Shown in pieces: positions 47,788 to 56,932 of a DNA stretch of 64,000 bases (position 1 is the first letter of the stretch; the number at the start of each line of letters is the position of its first letter). The position numbers were made by a program, and so were the translations under genes. The DNA comes from Streptomyces violaceoruber (lineage in GTDB: Bacteria > Actinomycetota > Actinomycetes > Streptomycetales > Streptomycetaceae). Location: the NCBI GenBank assembly GCA_000720805.1, contig JODI01000023.1, forward strand, positions 54,641 through 118,640, in the 5' to 3' direction. Under the pieces are notes generated by a model. That model saw only the letters and a list, made by a program, of their open reading frames with translations, had not been told where the DNA came from and did no database searches.

Positions 47788-48782
47788 ACCGGCTGGGCCG
47801 CAGCGGCGTCGAGGTCAGCGCGCTGTCCTTCGGCGCCGCCGGCATCGGCAACCTCTACGCCGAGCTCGGCGACGAGCAGGTCCGGGCGACCGTCGAGGCC
47901 GCCTGGGCCGTGGGCATGCGGTACTTCGACACCGCGCCGCACTACGGACTCGGCCTGTCCGAACGCCGCCTCGGCAGCGCCCTGCGCGAACGTCCGCGCT
48001 CGGCGTACACGGTCTCCACCAAGGTGGGACGCCTCCTGGAGCCCACCGACGGCGGCGGCGACGACCTCGCGAACGGCTTCGCGGTGCCCTCGACGTACCG
48101 CCGCGTGTGGGACTTCAGCGCCGACGGCGTTCGCCGGAGCCTGGAGGCCAGCCTCGAACGGCTCGGCCTCGACCGGGTCGACGTCGTCTACCTCCACGAC
48201 CCCGACGACCATGCCGAACAGGCCTTCCACGAGGGCTATCCCGCGCTGGAGAAGCTTCGCTCGGAGGGCGTGGTCCGCGCGATCGGCGCGGGCATGAACC
48301 AGGCCGAGATGCTCACCCGCTTCGTCCGCGACACCGACGTCGACGTGGTGCTGTGCGCCGGCCGGTACACGCTCCTGGACCAACGGGCTCTCGCCGAACT
48401 CCTGCCGGCGGCGCGGGAACGCGGCACGTCCGTCGTCATCGGCGGCGCCTTCAACTCCGGTCTCCTGGCGGATCCGAAGCCGGGAGCGACGTACAACTAC
48501 GCAGAGGCGCCGGCCGAGCTGCTGGACCGCGCCCTGCGCCTGAAGGCCGTCGCCGACCGCCACGGCACCACCCTGCGCGCCGCCGCCCTGGCCTTCTGCG
48601 CCGCCCACCCGGCGGTCGCGAGCGTGCTGGTCGGCGTCCGCTCGGCGGCCGAAGTCCACGACTGCGCCGACCAGTTCGCCGCGACCGTCCCCGCCGCCTT
48701 CTGGCAGGAGCTGCGCGACACCGGCCTGCTGCCCGCCGACGCCCCCGTCCCCGCCGAGAAGCCCTCGCAGGAGCCGTCATGA
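47784..48782 (+). CDS. Aldo/keto reductase, probable L-fucose dehydrogenase
   Basis: A 332-residue aldo/keto reductase with the catalytic tetrad visible in context: Asp in MRYFDTAPHYG with Tyr four residues on, Lys in STKVG and His in VVYLHDPDDH. The protein begins [17 protein letters not shown], typical of the L-fucose/D-threo-aldose dehydrogenase branch. It would oxidise L-fucose to L-fucono-lactone with NAD(P). The start is GTG at 47784, overlapping the SDR stop. The neighbouring mutarotase and lactonase handle the sugar before and after this step. Confidence 0.9.
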   Translation: MNRLGRSGVEVSALSFGAAGIGNLYAELGDEQVRATVEAAWAVGMRYFDTAPHYGLGLSERRLGSALRERPRSAYTVSTKVGRLLEPTDGGGDDLANGFAVPSTYRRVWDFSADGVRRSLEASLERLGLDRVDVVYLHDPDDHAEQAFHEGYPALEKLRSEGVVRAIGAGMNQAEMLTRFVRDTDVDVVLCAGRYTLLDQRALAELLPAARERGTSVVIGGAFNSGLLADPKPGATYNYAEAPAELLDRALRLKAVADRHGTTLRAAALAFCAAHPAVASVLVGVRSAAEVHDCADQFAATVPAAFWQELRDTGLLPADAPVPAEKPSQEPS

Positions 48783-49093
48783 GAGTCGCCCTGCACACCA
48801 AGGTCCGAGCCGACCGCGTCACCGAGTACGAGGCCGCCCACCGCGAGGTCCCGGCCGAGCTCACCGACGCGATCCGCGCCGCCGGCGCCACCTCCTGGAC
48901 GATCTGGCGCAGCGGCACCGACCTCTTCCACGTCCTGGAGTGCGAGGACTACGCCCGTCTCCTCGCCGAGCTGGAGAAGCTCCCGGTCAACGTGGCCTGG
49001 CAGGCCCGCATGGCCGAGCTGCTGGACGTGGCGCACGACTACTCCAGTGAGGGATCGGACGCCGGCCTGCCCGTCGTGTGGGAGCTGCCGTGA
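48779..49093 (+). CDS. L-rhamnose/L-fucose mutarotase (RhaM-type)
   Basis: A 104-residue ferredoxin-like dimeric alpha/beta-barrel protein of the RhaM family. It has the N-terminal LHTKVRADRVTEYEAAHREV and central ATSWTIWRSGTDLFHVLECEDY, and the terminal motif LPVVWEL. It interconverts the alpha and beta anomers of a 6-deoxy sugar; in this operon the sugar should be L-fucose. The ATG overlaps the aldo/keto reductase stop (ATGA), and its own stop overlaps the lactonase start (GTGA). Confidence 0.92.
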   Translation: MRVALHTKVRADRVTEYEAAHREVPAELTDAIRAAGATSWTIWRSGTDLFHVLECEDYARLLAELEKLPVNVAWQARMAELLDVAHDYSSEGSDAGLPVVWELP

Positions 49094-49914
49094 CCGTGGA
49101 CGCGCACCACCACGTGTGGGACCTGTCCGTACGGGACCAGGACTGGATCGCCGAGGGCAGTCCGATCCGCCGCGACTTCACGGTGGCGGACCTGGCACCC
49201 GAGGCGCGCGCGGCCGGAGTCGACCGCACCGTCCTGGTCCAGACGGTCACGGTGCCCGAGGAGACCCCGGAGTTCCTCGCCCTCGCGGCCGCCCATGACC
49301 TGATCGGCGGTGTCGTCGGCTGGACCGACCTCACCCGCCCCGACGTCGCCGACGAACTGGCCCGGCTGCGGGAACTGCCCGGCGGGCAGTACCTCAAGGG
49401 CATCCGCCACCAGGTCCAGGGCGAGCCGGATCCTCAGTGGCTGCTGCGGGCCGACGTACGGCGCGGTCTGGCCGCCGTGGCCGACGCGGGGCTCGTCTAC
49501 GACCTGGTCGTGCTGCCTCACCAGCTCCCGGCCTGCGCCAAGGCGGCGGAGGACCACCCGGACCTCACCTTCGTCCTGGACCACCTGGGCAAACCGCCCA
49601 TCGCGTCCGGTGCGCGAGAACCCTGGGCCACGGCCGTCCGCACCCTCGCCGATCGACCCAACACCGTCTGCAAACTCTCCGGCATGGTCACCGAGGCGGA
49701 CCCCGCCTCCTGGACCGTCGACGACCTGCGCCCGTACGCGGAGGTGGTGCTGGACGCCTTCGGCCCCGACCGGCTGATGTTCGGCTCGGACTGGCCGGTG
49801 TGCACCCTCGCCGCGACCTACGCCGAAGTGCTGGACGCGGCCCGCGAGCTGACCGCCCCCGCCGACCGCACCAGGATCTTCGAAACCACCGCCACCCGCG
49901 TCTACGACCTCTGA
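49090..49914 (+). CDS. Amidohydrolase-2 family L-fuconolactonase
   Basis: A 274-residue TIM-barrel amidohydrolase. The N-terminal VDAHHHVWDL supplies the His-x-His metal pair. FVLDHLGKPPI and VCKLSGMVTEADP follow, and the last catalytic aspartate is in LMFGSDWPVCT. It opens L-fucono-lactone to L-fuconate, linking the dehydrogenase to the dehydratase. The GTG at 49090 overlaps the mutarotase stop; GTG 49078 is less likely. Its last codons are repeated twice downstream. Confidence 0.92.
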   Translation: MTVDAHHHVWDLSVRDQDWIAEGSPIRRDFTVADLAPEARAAGVDRTVLVQTVTVPEETPEFLALAAAHDLIGGVVGWTDLTRPDVADELARLRELPGGQYLKGIRHQVQGEPDPQWLLRADVRRGLAAVADAGLVYDLVVLPHQLPACAKAAEDHPDLTFVLDHLGKPPIASGAREPWATAVRTLADRPNTVCKLSGMVTEADPASWTVDDLRPYAEVVLDAFGPDRLMFGSDWPVCTLAATYAEVLDAARELTAPADRTRIFETTATRVYDL

Positions 49915-50017
49915 GCCGCTCGCCGCGCGTCGGGTCTGCGGCTTGTGGGCCGCTCCCCGCCACCCGCGTCCGCGACTTCTGAGCCACTCCCCGGCACCCG
50001 CGTCTACGACCTCTGAG
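49890..50017. repeat. Three copies of the lactonase 3' end
   Basis: The 27-bp segment covering the last codons and stop of the lactonase gene (49890-49916, coding ATRVYDL-stop) recurs at 49959-49985 (coding ATRVRDF-stop) and 49994-50017. The third copy reaches the 3' end of the convergent gene at 50004 and supplies its stop codon. Confidence 0.8.
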
Positions 50018-51431
50018 AGACCCCCGTCAGCCGCGTCGGCGGCAGATACTCGCGCACATACGTCCGCTCCCAGCAGGCCCCCGTCTCCCGCAGCTCGCGC
50101 CAGGTCGTGTAGCGGTAGCGGAAAAGGCGGGCGCGGATGTAGCGGGGCGGGGCGTCGGGTGGGAACGGGGATCGGCGCAGCAGCTTCAGGGTGTCGCGGT
50201 CGTTCTCCAGCAGCCGTTCCACCAGGGCGCTGAACCAGGTCCCGGCGTACGCGGGGGAGAGCGCGGCGAACCACATCATCCAGTCGAGCCGCAGATGGTA
50301 CGGGGCGAACTGGCGCGGCCAGCGCCGGGGATCGCCCGGTTTGCCCTTGAACTCGTACTCCCGCCAGCCGGAGTCCTCACGCGGTACGTCGTCGTCCGTG
50401 CCCTCGACGACCACCTCGTAGCGGATCCGGCTGACGCTGCCGAACGCCCCGTAGGTGTTGACCAGATGGAGGGGATCGAAGGAGCGGTTCATGATCTGGA
50501 GGCGGGAGATCATGTTGCGGACCGGCTGGTAGCTCAGGCCGACGAGCAGGACGGCGATCGCGAGGACCACCACCTCGTACCAGAGGGGCGCCGGCCCCGG
50601 GCCCGGCGACGGCGGACCTCCCGGGAACTCCACGGCCGACAGGGCCAGGACGATGGTGATCCAGTTCAGCCAGGAGAAGTTGCCTGACAGCACCAGCCAC
50701 AGTTGGGTGAGGATCATCAGTGAGGCCGCCGCCGTGGCGATCGGCTGCGGGGTGAACAGAAGGACGGGCACGGCGAGTTGGGTGACATGGTTGGCGGCCA
50801 CCTCCACCCGGTGCAGGGGTTTGGGCAGGCGGTGGAAGAACCAGCTCAGCGGACCCGGCATGGGTTGCGTCTCATGGTGATGGTCCAGACAGGTGAGCTT
50901 CCGCCAGCACTCGTCGCCGCGCATCTTGATCAGGCCGGCGCCGAACTCGACCCGGAACAGGATCCAGCGCAGCAGGAACAGCACCAGGACCGGCGGCGCC
51001 ACCTCGTCGTTGCCGAGGAACACGGCGAGGAATCCGACCTCCAGGAGCAGGGATTCCCAGCCGAAGCCGTACCAGGTCTGGCCGACGTTCACGATCGACA
51101 GGTACAGCGCCCACGGGACGAACCAGAGCAGCATCGCCGCGCCGAGGGGGAGCCGGGAGTCGAGGCCCGCGAGCAGCGCCGCCGACACCGCGCAGCCGGT
51201 CCAGGCGCAGGCCGCGAAGAAGCGGTCCGAGTAGTGCAGGTGGAAGAGGCTCGGGGCTCGCCGGAACGGCACCCGCTCGGTGAACCGGGGCACCGGCAGC
51301 ATGCCGCGCTCACCCATCAGCGCCCGGAACTGCAGGGCCGCCGTCAGGAACGCCACGAGGTACACGGCCGCCAGAGCCCGCTGGAAGACCACCCGGCTCA
51401 TCCAGTACTCGGGTGCGCTGAACCAGTCCAC
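50004..51431 (-). CDS. Lipase maturation factor family membrane protein
   Basis: A 475-residue polytopic membrane protein of the LMF1/DUF1222 family. It has an amphipathic N-terminus (DWFSAPEYWMSRVVFQRALA), hydrophobic helices including AAMLLWFVPWALYLSIVNVGQ, and the conserved YGFGWESLLLEVGFLAVFL. RVEFGAGLIKMRGDECWRKLTCLDHHHETQPMP follows, a hallmark of the family, and a soluble C-terminal domain begins FKGKPGDPRRWPRQFAPYHLRLDW. In animals LMF1 helps fold lipases; the bacterial role is unclear. I chose GTG 51431, which follows CAGGAG. Confidence 0.92.
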   Translation of the reverse strand: MDWFSAPEYWMSRVVFQRALAAVYLVAFLTAALQFRALMGERGMLPVPRFTERVPFRRAPSLFHLHYSDRFFAACAWTGCAVSAALLAGLDSRLPLGAAMLLWFVPWALYLSIVNVGQTWYGFGWESLLLEVGFLAVFLGNDEVAPPVLVLFLLRWILFRVEFGAGLIKMRGDECWRKLTCLDHHHETQPMPGPLSWFFHRLPKPLHRVEVAANHVTQLAVPVLLFTPQPIATAAASLMILTQLWLVLSGNFSWLNWITIVLALSAVEFPGGPPSPGPGPAPLWYEVVVLAIAVLLVGLSYQPVRNMISRLQIMNRSFDPLHLVNTYGAFGSVSRIRYEVVVEGTDDDVPREDSGWREYEFKGKPGDPRRWPRQFAPYHLRLDWMMWFAALSPAYAGTWFSALVERLLENDRDTLKLLRRSPFPPDAPPRYIRARLFRYRYTTWRELRETGACWERTYVREYLPPTRLTGVSQRS

Positions 51432-51656
51432 GGCGGTGGGCTCCTGTCTCCGTTCCCTCGCCGAACGCGCTCGCGCCCGGCCCCTGTGTGACTCTCCGTG
51501 TACCTCGCCTCCGGTTGTGTAACCCGAGTGAGTGAAGCGGACAATAGTGGCGATATGTCCGCCCCGCGACCCCCTCGACAGCCGACGGCCCGCCCCGGAC
51601 ACACAAAACCTGTCAGCCCGGTCGAAGAATCAGACAAATCCTGGCAAGGTAGCCCC

Positions 51657-53732
51657 ATGGTTGATCGGGGAGCGAGCGCCCTGTCACTCCCGGACGACTG
51701 GCCCGCCCACCCGGATCCGATCCTGGCGCTCAACCGCATGGGCAGCTTCGACTGGGACCTGGACACCGGGCTGTTCCACATGGACGCCCAGGCCCATGAG
51801 GTCTTCGACCTGAGCCCCGACGAATACGACGGCTACCCGTCGTCCCTGTCGGTCCGGGTCCCGCGCGCGGAGGGCCACCGGCTCGACGCCCTGATCGCGC
51901 AGGCGATGAAGGACGGCAGCGAGAACTACGGCGCCTACTTCCGGCTGCGCTGCCGCGACGGCTCCCTGCGCTGGACCCACACCCAGGGCTACATCCGGCG
52001 TGACGAGACGGGCCGCCCGCGCCGTATCGTCGGCATCCTCCGCGACGCCACCCGGGAGCTCGGCGAGCTCGACGCCCGCCAGGAGCAGGCCGCCCAGGAC
52101 GAGGCCCGGCGCCGCCAGACCAACGTCGTGCAGCTCACCACCGCCGCGCTCGCCCACGCCCGCACGGTCGACGACGTGATCGACGTCCTCAAGAACACCC
52201 ACGGCCTCACCCACCTCGGCGCGACCAGCCTGGTCGTGGGGCTGGTCGAGGCCGGGCGGATCCGGCTGATCGCCGAAGGCCCCGCGGGCAGTCTCGTGCC
52301 CGGAACGCGCGTCACCCGGATCGACGAGCCGTACCCGATGAGCGAGGTCGTGCGCACCCTCAGCCCCCGCTTCATCGAGTCGCCGGAGGAGTTCGCCGAG
52401 CGGTATCCGCTGCTGTGGCCGCACATCACCGGCCTGCACATCACCTCCGCCGCCTATCTGCCGCTCATCGCCGAGGCCCGCCCGATCGGGGCCATGGGCC
52501 TGCTCTACGGCGACCGGCGCGGCTTCTCGTCCGAGGACCGCAACGTCCTGATCGCTCTCGGCAGCAGCATCGCGCAGAGCCTCATGCGGGCGATGCTCTA
52601 CGAGCAGGACAAGGACCTCGCCACCGGCCTCCAGCAGGCCATGCTGCCGCGCACCATCCCCAGCGTCCCCGGGGCCGATGTCGCCGTCCGCTACCGCTCC
52701 GCTTCCCTGGGCCGGGACATCGGCGGCGACTGGTACGACCTGATTCCGCTGCCGGGCGGCCGGGTCGGCGCCGTCATCGGTGACGTCCAGGGCCACGACA
52801 CCCACGCCGCCGCCGTCATGGGCCAGTTGCGGATCGTCCTGCGGGCCTACGCCGCCGAGGGCCACACTCCGGCCGCCGTGATGGCCCGGGCCTCCGTCTT
52901 CCTCCACGAACTCGACACCGACCGCTTCGCCACCTGCCTGTACGCGGAGGCCGACCTGTCGACCGGAGTGGTCCAGGTGGTCCGGGCCGGCCATATCGAC
53001 CCGCTGATCCGGCGGCCCGACGGCAGCTGCCGCCGGCTGTCCGTCGAGGGCGGCCTCCCGCTCGGCCTGTCCGCCGAGTTCGGGCGCCTGGCCTACCCGG
53101 TCGCCACTCTCGAACTCGACCCGGGCGACACCCTGTTGCTGTGCACCGACGGCCTGGTCGAACAGCCCGGCGCCGACCTCGACGACGGCATGCGCACTCT
53201 CACGGCCATGATCGCCACCGGCCCGGACGACGTGCGCGACCTCGCCGACCGGCTCATCGACGTGGCCGAGGAACGCGGCGGCGACGACGACGTGGCCCTG
53301 CTCCTGCTGCGCCGCCGCGGCCTGGACGCCCCGCGGTCCGGCGGCCGGCTCCGGCAGCACGTGGCATCCGGCGACCCCGAGGCCCTCGCCGAGGCCCGGC
53401 ACATGATCCGCGCCGCGGTCGACGCCTGGGGCGCCCACCCTCTCTCCGACGAGATCGAACTGGTCGCCGACGAACTGATCACCAACGCCCTGATGCACAC
53501 CGAGGGCCCCGCGATCGTCACGGTCAGGGCCCTCACCGGCAGCGACCGCCGGATACGCGTCGAGGTCGAGGACTCCTCCAGCGCCCTGCCCCGCCGCCGC
53601 GAGGCGGGCGAGTCGCACGTCTCCGGCCGGGGCCTGCTCCTCGTCGACCAGCTCGCCGACGTGTGGGGCGTGGAGGCGCGGGGCGGCGGCAAAGTCGTGT
53701 GGTCCGAGTTCGTCGTACCGGAGCGGAGCTGA
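51657..53732 (+). CDS. PAS-GAF-SpoIIE phosphatase with C-terminal ATPase domain
   Basis: A 691-residue cytoplasmic signalling protein. An N-terminal PAS domain (about 20-140: RMGSFDWDLDTGLFHMD, RRIVGILRDATRELGE) precedes a GAF domain (about 150-320). A PP2C/SpoIIE phosphatase domain follows (LQQAMLPRTIPSVPGADVAV, GRDIGGDWYDLIPLPGGR, VIGDVQGHD, LLLCTDGLVEQP). A HATPase_c anti-sigma-type kinase domain completes it (ELVADELITNALMHTEGP, GRGLLLVDQLADVWGV). Such proteins act on anti-anti-sigma factors in Streptomyces stress and development switches. ATG 51657 has AAGG upstream; ATG 51555 and GTG 51498 remain possible. Confidence 0.93.
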   Translation: MVDRGASALSLPDDWPAHPDPILALNRMGSFDWDLDTGLFHMDAQAHEVFDLSPDEYDGYPSSLSVRVPRAEGHRLDALIAQAMKDGSENYGAYFRLRCRDGSLRWTHTQGYIRRDETGRPRRIVGILRDATRELGELDARQEQAAQDEARRRQTNVVQLTTAALAHARTVDDVIDVLKNTHGLTHLGATSLVVGLVEAGRIRLIAEGPAGSLVPGTRVTRIDEPYPMSEVVRTLSPRFIESPEEFAERYPLLWPHITGLHITSAAYLPLIAEARPIGAMGLLYGDRRGFSSEDRNVLIALGSSIAQSLMRAMLYEQDKDLATGLQQAMLPRTIPSVPGADVAVRYRSASLGRDIGGDWYDLIPLPGGRVGAVIGDVQGHDTHAAAVMGQLRIVLRAYAAEGHTPAAVMARASVFLHELDTDRFATCLYAEADLSTGVVQVVRAGHIDPLIRRPDGSCRRLSVEGGLPLGLSAEFGRLAYPVATLELDPGDTLLLCTDGLVEQPGADLDDGMRTLTAMIATGPDDVRDLADRLIDVAEERGGDDDVALLLLRRRGLDAPRSGGRLRQHVASGDPEALAEARHMIRAAVDAWGAHPLSDEIELVADELITNALMHTEGPAIVTVRALTGSDRRIRVEVEDSSSALPRRREAGESHVSGRGLLLVDQLADVWGVEARGGGKVVWSEFVVPERS

Positions 53733-53812
53733 GGGACGCCGAACCGAGCTGTACTGAGCTGCGTCGAATGTACTGAGCTGAGCACTCCGGCCTCCGGTGG
53801 CACTCTGGACCC

Positions 53813-54676
53813 ATGCCGGAACTCCCCGAGGTCGAAGCGCTCAAGGACTTCCTCACCGAGAACCTCGTCGGACACGAGATCGTCCGGGTGCTGCCCGTCG
53901 CGATCAGCGTCCTGAAGACGTACGAGCCTCCGCTCACCGCCGTCGAGGGCCGCGAGGTCACCGCCGTGCACCGGCACGGCAAGTTCCTCGACCTCGAAAC
54001 GCAAGGCGGCCCGCACTTCGTGACCCACCTGGCCCGCGCGGGATGGCTGCACTGGAAGGACAAGCTCCCGGACGGCCCGCCCCGCCCCGGCAAGGGCCCC
54101 TTGGCCCTGCGCGTCGCCCTGGAGACCGGCGCAGGCTTCGACCTGACCGAGGCGGGCACCCAGAAACGCCTCGCGGTGTACGTCGTACGGGATCCGCAGG
54201 AGGTCCCCGGCGTGGCCCGCCTGGGCCCCGACCCGCTCGCCGACGAGTTCGACGAGGCCCGCCTCGCCACCCTCCTGAAGGGCGAGCGCCGCCAGATCAA
54301 GGGCGCGCTGCGCGACCAGAGCCTGATCGCGGGTGTCGGCAACGCGTACAGCGACGAGATCCTGCACGCCGCGAAGATGTCCCCCTTCAAACCGACCTCC
54401 TCGCTCACCCCGGAGGAGACCACGAGGCTGTACGAGGCCCTGCGCGCCACCCTCACCGGGGCGATCGAACGCTCCCGCGGGGTGGCGGCCGGCCGACTGA
54501 AGTCCGAGAAGAAGAGCGGCCTGCGCGTCCACGGCCGGACCGGCGAACCCTGCCCGGTGTGCGGCGACACCATCCGCGAGGTCTCCTTCAGCGACTCCTC
54601 GCTCCAGTACTGCCCGACCTGCCAGACCGGCGGCAAGCCCCTCGCCGACCGCAGGCTGTCCCGGCTGCTGAAGTAG
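53813..54676 (+). CDS. Fpg/Nei-family DNA glycosylase
   Basis: A 287-residue base-excision repair enzyme. It begins MPELPEVEALKDFL, with Pro2 as the Schiff-base nucleophile and Glu3. The helix-two-turn-helix has KGALRDQSLIAGVGNAYSDEI. The C-terminal zinc finger is CPVCGDTIREVSF...CPTCQ, four cysteines. It removes oxidised bases and nicks the strand by beta/delta elimination. Sequence alone does not tell Fpg from Nei specificity; the Streptomyces set includes several of each. It stands alone after the SpoIIE gene. Confidence 0.95.
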   Translation: MPELPEVEALKDFLTENLVGHEIVRVLPVAISVLKTYEPPLTAVEGREVTAVHRHGKFLDLETQGGPHFVTHLARAGWLHWKDKLPDGPPRPGKGPLALRVALETGAGFDLTEAGTQKRLAVYVVRDPQEVPGVARLGPDPLADEFDEARLATLLKGERRQIKGALRDQSLIAGVGNAYSDEILHAAKMSPFKPTSSLTPEETTRLYEALRATLTGAIERSRGVAAGRLKSEKKSGLRVHGRTGEPCPVCGDTIREVSFSDSSLQYCPTCQTGGKPLADRRLSRLLK

Positions 54677-54705
54677 CCCCGCCCCTGAGCGGCACCGAGG
54701 GGTGG

Positions 54706-55365
54706 TCAGGAGGGCTTGAGGGTCACCAGGTGCTCACCGGCGCTGGTGCGGACCTCGTAGTGGTCGATCTGGTCCGTGTGCCGGGTCGAGCCGCCGTGCA
54801 TGGTGTTCGGCCGGGCATCGTGCCGGGGCACGTTCCAGCTGGTGACGGTCTCCTCCGTGCCGTCCACGCCGACGGCGATCAGCCGGCAGGAGCGGGGACC
54901 GGCCCCGTCCTTGACGGTGATCTCGACATCACTGCCCCAGGCCTCGTCCTCGGTGGTCAGCTGCGCCCACACACCCGACAACTCGTCGGTCGCGGTCACC
55001 CGCACGTCCTGGGGCGCCGAGTCGGCGCCCTTCGCCAGCATCGTGATCCCGGGCCCGGCCACCGCGAACGCCACCGCCGCGGCCACCACGTACAACAGCC
55101 GCCGACGCCGCGCCCGGTGCCGAGTGGCGACCTCGCCGAGCAGCCGGTCCAGCAGCCGCGGCCCCGGCTGCGCCATGGGATGCACGACCCGCGGGGTGGC
55201 CCGCCGGTACAGCATCATCTGCCGGGTCACGGGCCCGAACTCGGTCACGTGTGCCGCACAGCGGGGGCACTCCATGAGGTGGTCCTCGAAGCGGAAGGCC
55301 TCCGCCTCGTCCAGCACGCCGAGCGCGTACGCGCCGACGTCGCGATGCCTCTCCAGGGACCTCAT
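54706..55365 (-). CDS. Zinc-binding anti-sigma factor
   Basis: A 219-residue membrane-bound anti-sigma protein. The zinc anti-sigma motif is HLMECPRC (His29, Cys33, Cys36) in the N-terminal 45 residues. One membrane helix (LLYVVAAAVAFAVAGPGITML) lies at about 90-110. The remaining 105 residues are an external beta-rich domain of the RskA type. It would hold an ECF sigma factor in the cytoplasm until an outside signal frees it. The partner is probably the ECF gene at 56176, which lies in the same direction with one gene between. Confidence 0.9.
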   Translation of the reverse strand: MRSLERHRDVGAYALGVLDEAEAFRFEDHLMECPRCAAHVTEFGPVTRQMMLYRRATPRVVHPMAQPGPRLLDRLLGEVATRHRARRRRLLYVVAAAVAFAVAGPGITMLAKGADSAPQDVRVTATDELSGVWAQLTTEDEAWGSDVEITVKDGAGPRSCRLIAVGVDGTEETVTSWNVPRHDARPNTMHGGSTRHTDQIDHYEVRTSAGEHLVTLKPS

Positions 55366-55525
55366 GCCGAATCCTCGTGCCGTTGGGTGCGGGTGGGGTT
55401 ACTCGTTGCTCCCACCCGTACGCACCAACCAGCCGAATCACTCAAGCCGCACACCGAATCGTAACCAAGGGATTCGGAGCGGCCCGAGCCGAGGATTGGT
55501 CCAAGGCGAAACGAATCCAAAGAAT

Positions 55526-56038
55526 CTAGAAGAGGTGGATGGCCAGGTGCCCCAAGGGCAACCCCAGCTGCCAGGCCGGCGTCCACACCTTGGGCCCGTC
55601 CTCCTCGCCGACCACCGCGCCGCCGCCCGGCACCGCGTTCAGATCGGGCGCGAGCAGCTCGGTCTCCTCCAGCCAGCGCCACGCAGCCTGCGCCAGTTCC
55701 AGATCGGGCCACGGGCCGTCGGCCGGGGCCGCCTCGGCGGTGAGCGCGGCCATCCGCTCGCACACCCAGTCCTGCCACGGCTGGTCGTACGCCGTCAGCG
55801 ACAGCCAGTTCTCCAACTGGGAGACCACCTGGATACCGGACAGCTCACCGTCGGTGTCGGACAGGTAGATGGTCAGCGCCAGCGCGTCCCGTCCGGCACG
55901 GAACTCGAACGACGTCGGCGGCATCAGATCACCGGACCGCAGCAGCTCGTCGGCGATGTACTCGGCGTACAGCCAGGCCATGGGGACGGTCAGTTCCCCG
56001 CCGCCCCCGTCCGTGCTCTCTTGACCTCTGTGCAGCAT
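55526..56038 (-). CDS. Unrecognised acidic protein between the sigma and anti-sigma genes
   Basis: A 170-residue soluble protein with a net acidic charge and no signal peptide. Its N-terminal half has TVPMAWLYAEYIADELLRSG and FEFRAGRDALALTIYLSD. The second half has LENWLSLTAYDQPWQDWVCERM and the tryptophan-rich DLELAQAAWRWLEETELL. The family is not recognised. I chose ATG 56038 behind GGAGGAAGG; the longer frame to 56125 has no support. Its position between sigma and anti-sigma genes suggests a link to that regulon, but this is only context. Confidence 0.75.
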   Translation of the reverse strand: MLHRGQESTDGGGGELTVPMAWLYAEYIADELLRSGDLMPPTSFEFRAGRDALALTIYLSDTDGELSGIQVVSQLENWLSLTAYDQPWQDWVCERMAALTAEAAPADGPWPDLELAQAAWRWLEETELLAPDLNAVPGGGAVVGEEDGPKVWTPAWQLGLPLGHLAIHLF

Positions 56039-56175
56039 CCCTTCCTGCCTTCCTCCGGTTGCGTGCGCGTCGCCCGTCGCCGGGTCCTCAGTCCGGAACA
56101 CGGATGAGGACAGCCGATTACTCAACCGGGGTCAGCTGCAAGGCGCTTTACGGAGGTTTGACTCAGCCATCGGTT

Positions 56176-56721
56176 TCACCGCAGGTCGGCCGCGTAGCCC
56201 GGAAGGACCCGGCGCAGGGCGCGCAGTGCGTAGTACGCGCGGGACTTCACGGTACCGGGCGGGATTCCGAGGATCTCGGCGGCTTCCGCCACACTCGCCC
56301 CCTGGAAATACACCAGCACCAGGACTTCACGGTGCTCCGGAGTGAGTGTCTTCACAGCCTCCCGGACGTCGAGCGTGGCCGCCGCCCGCTCGGCGTGGTC
56401 CGCGCACACCCGCGCGTTCTCCAGGATCGCGTCGCCGACCTCGGCCGGCCGCGCCTGCCGGGCCCGCCGTGCGTCGATCGCGAGCCGCCTGCCCACGGTC
56501 AGCAGCCACGGCCGTACGGACTCGAAGTCGTCGGCGCGCAGCGCCTCGGGATGCTGCCAGGCGCGGACGAGGGTTTCCTGGACGAGGTCTTCGGCGCGCT
56601 GTCGGTCGCCGTCACAGAGCCGGAGCAACAACGCGAAGAGGGGCCGGCCGTGCTCGCGCTGCAGTGCGGCGAGCTCGTGCTCGGCGGTCGTCCCGTTCGT
56701 GAGTGTGGTTCCGGCCGTCAT
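56176..56721 (-). CDS. ECF-type RNA polymerase sigma factor
   Basis: A 181-residue group IV sigma factor with region 2 (LLRLCDGDRQRAEDLVQETL, VRPWLLTVGRRLAIDARRA) and region 4 (LTPEHREVLVLVYFQGASVA, EAAEILGIPPGTVKSRAYYA). The spacer between them is short, as expected for ECF sigmas without region 3. It directs RNA polymerase to a small regulon, likely including its own gene. I chose ATG 56721 over 56736. The anti-sigma gene lies further along the same strand, separated by the unknown gene at 55526. Confidence 0.95.
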   Translation of the reverse strand: MTAGTTLTNGTTAEHELAALQREHGRPLFALLLRLCDGDRQRAEDLVQETLVRAWQHPEALRADDFESVRPWLLTVGRRLAIDARRARQARPAEVGDAILENARVCADHAERAAATLDVREAVKTLTPEHREVLVLVYFQGASVAEAAEILGIPPGTVKSRAYYALRALRRVLPGYAADLR

Positions 56722-56932
56722 GGCCGTATGCCACAACAGAGGACCGTTTCTGGACAGGGTGGGCGCACAGGTCTGCGGCGGACGGTCGATCGCGTCGACG
56801 AACGGTTCGACGAACGGTCCCCTTCCGCCGCCCGGACGCTCCGGACGGGTTAACAGTGAGGGCCGCGGTGTTTGCGGGCGCCTACAGCTTCGTACCTATT
56901 GGTGGGTAAATATGACCACAAGGGGTGAGCTG

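Noticed and set aside
51684..53618. Long minus-strand frame opposite the SpoIIE phosphatase
   Set aside because: Antisense shadow of a protein with clear PAS, GAF, SpoIIE and ATPase domains.
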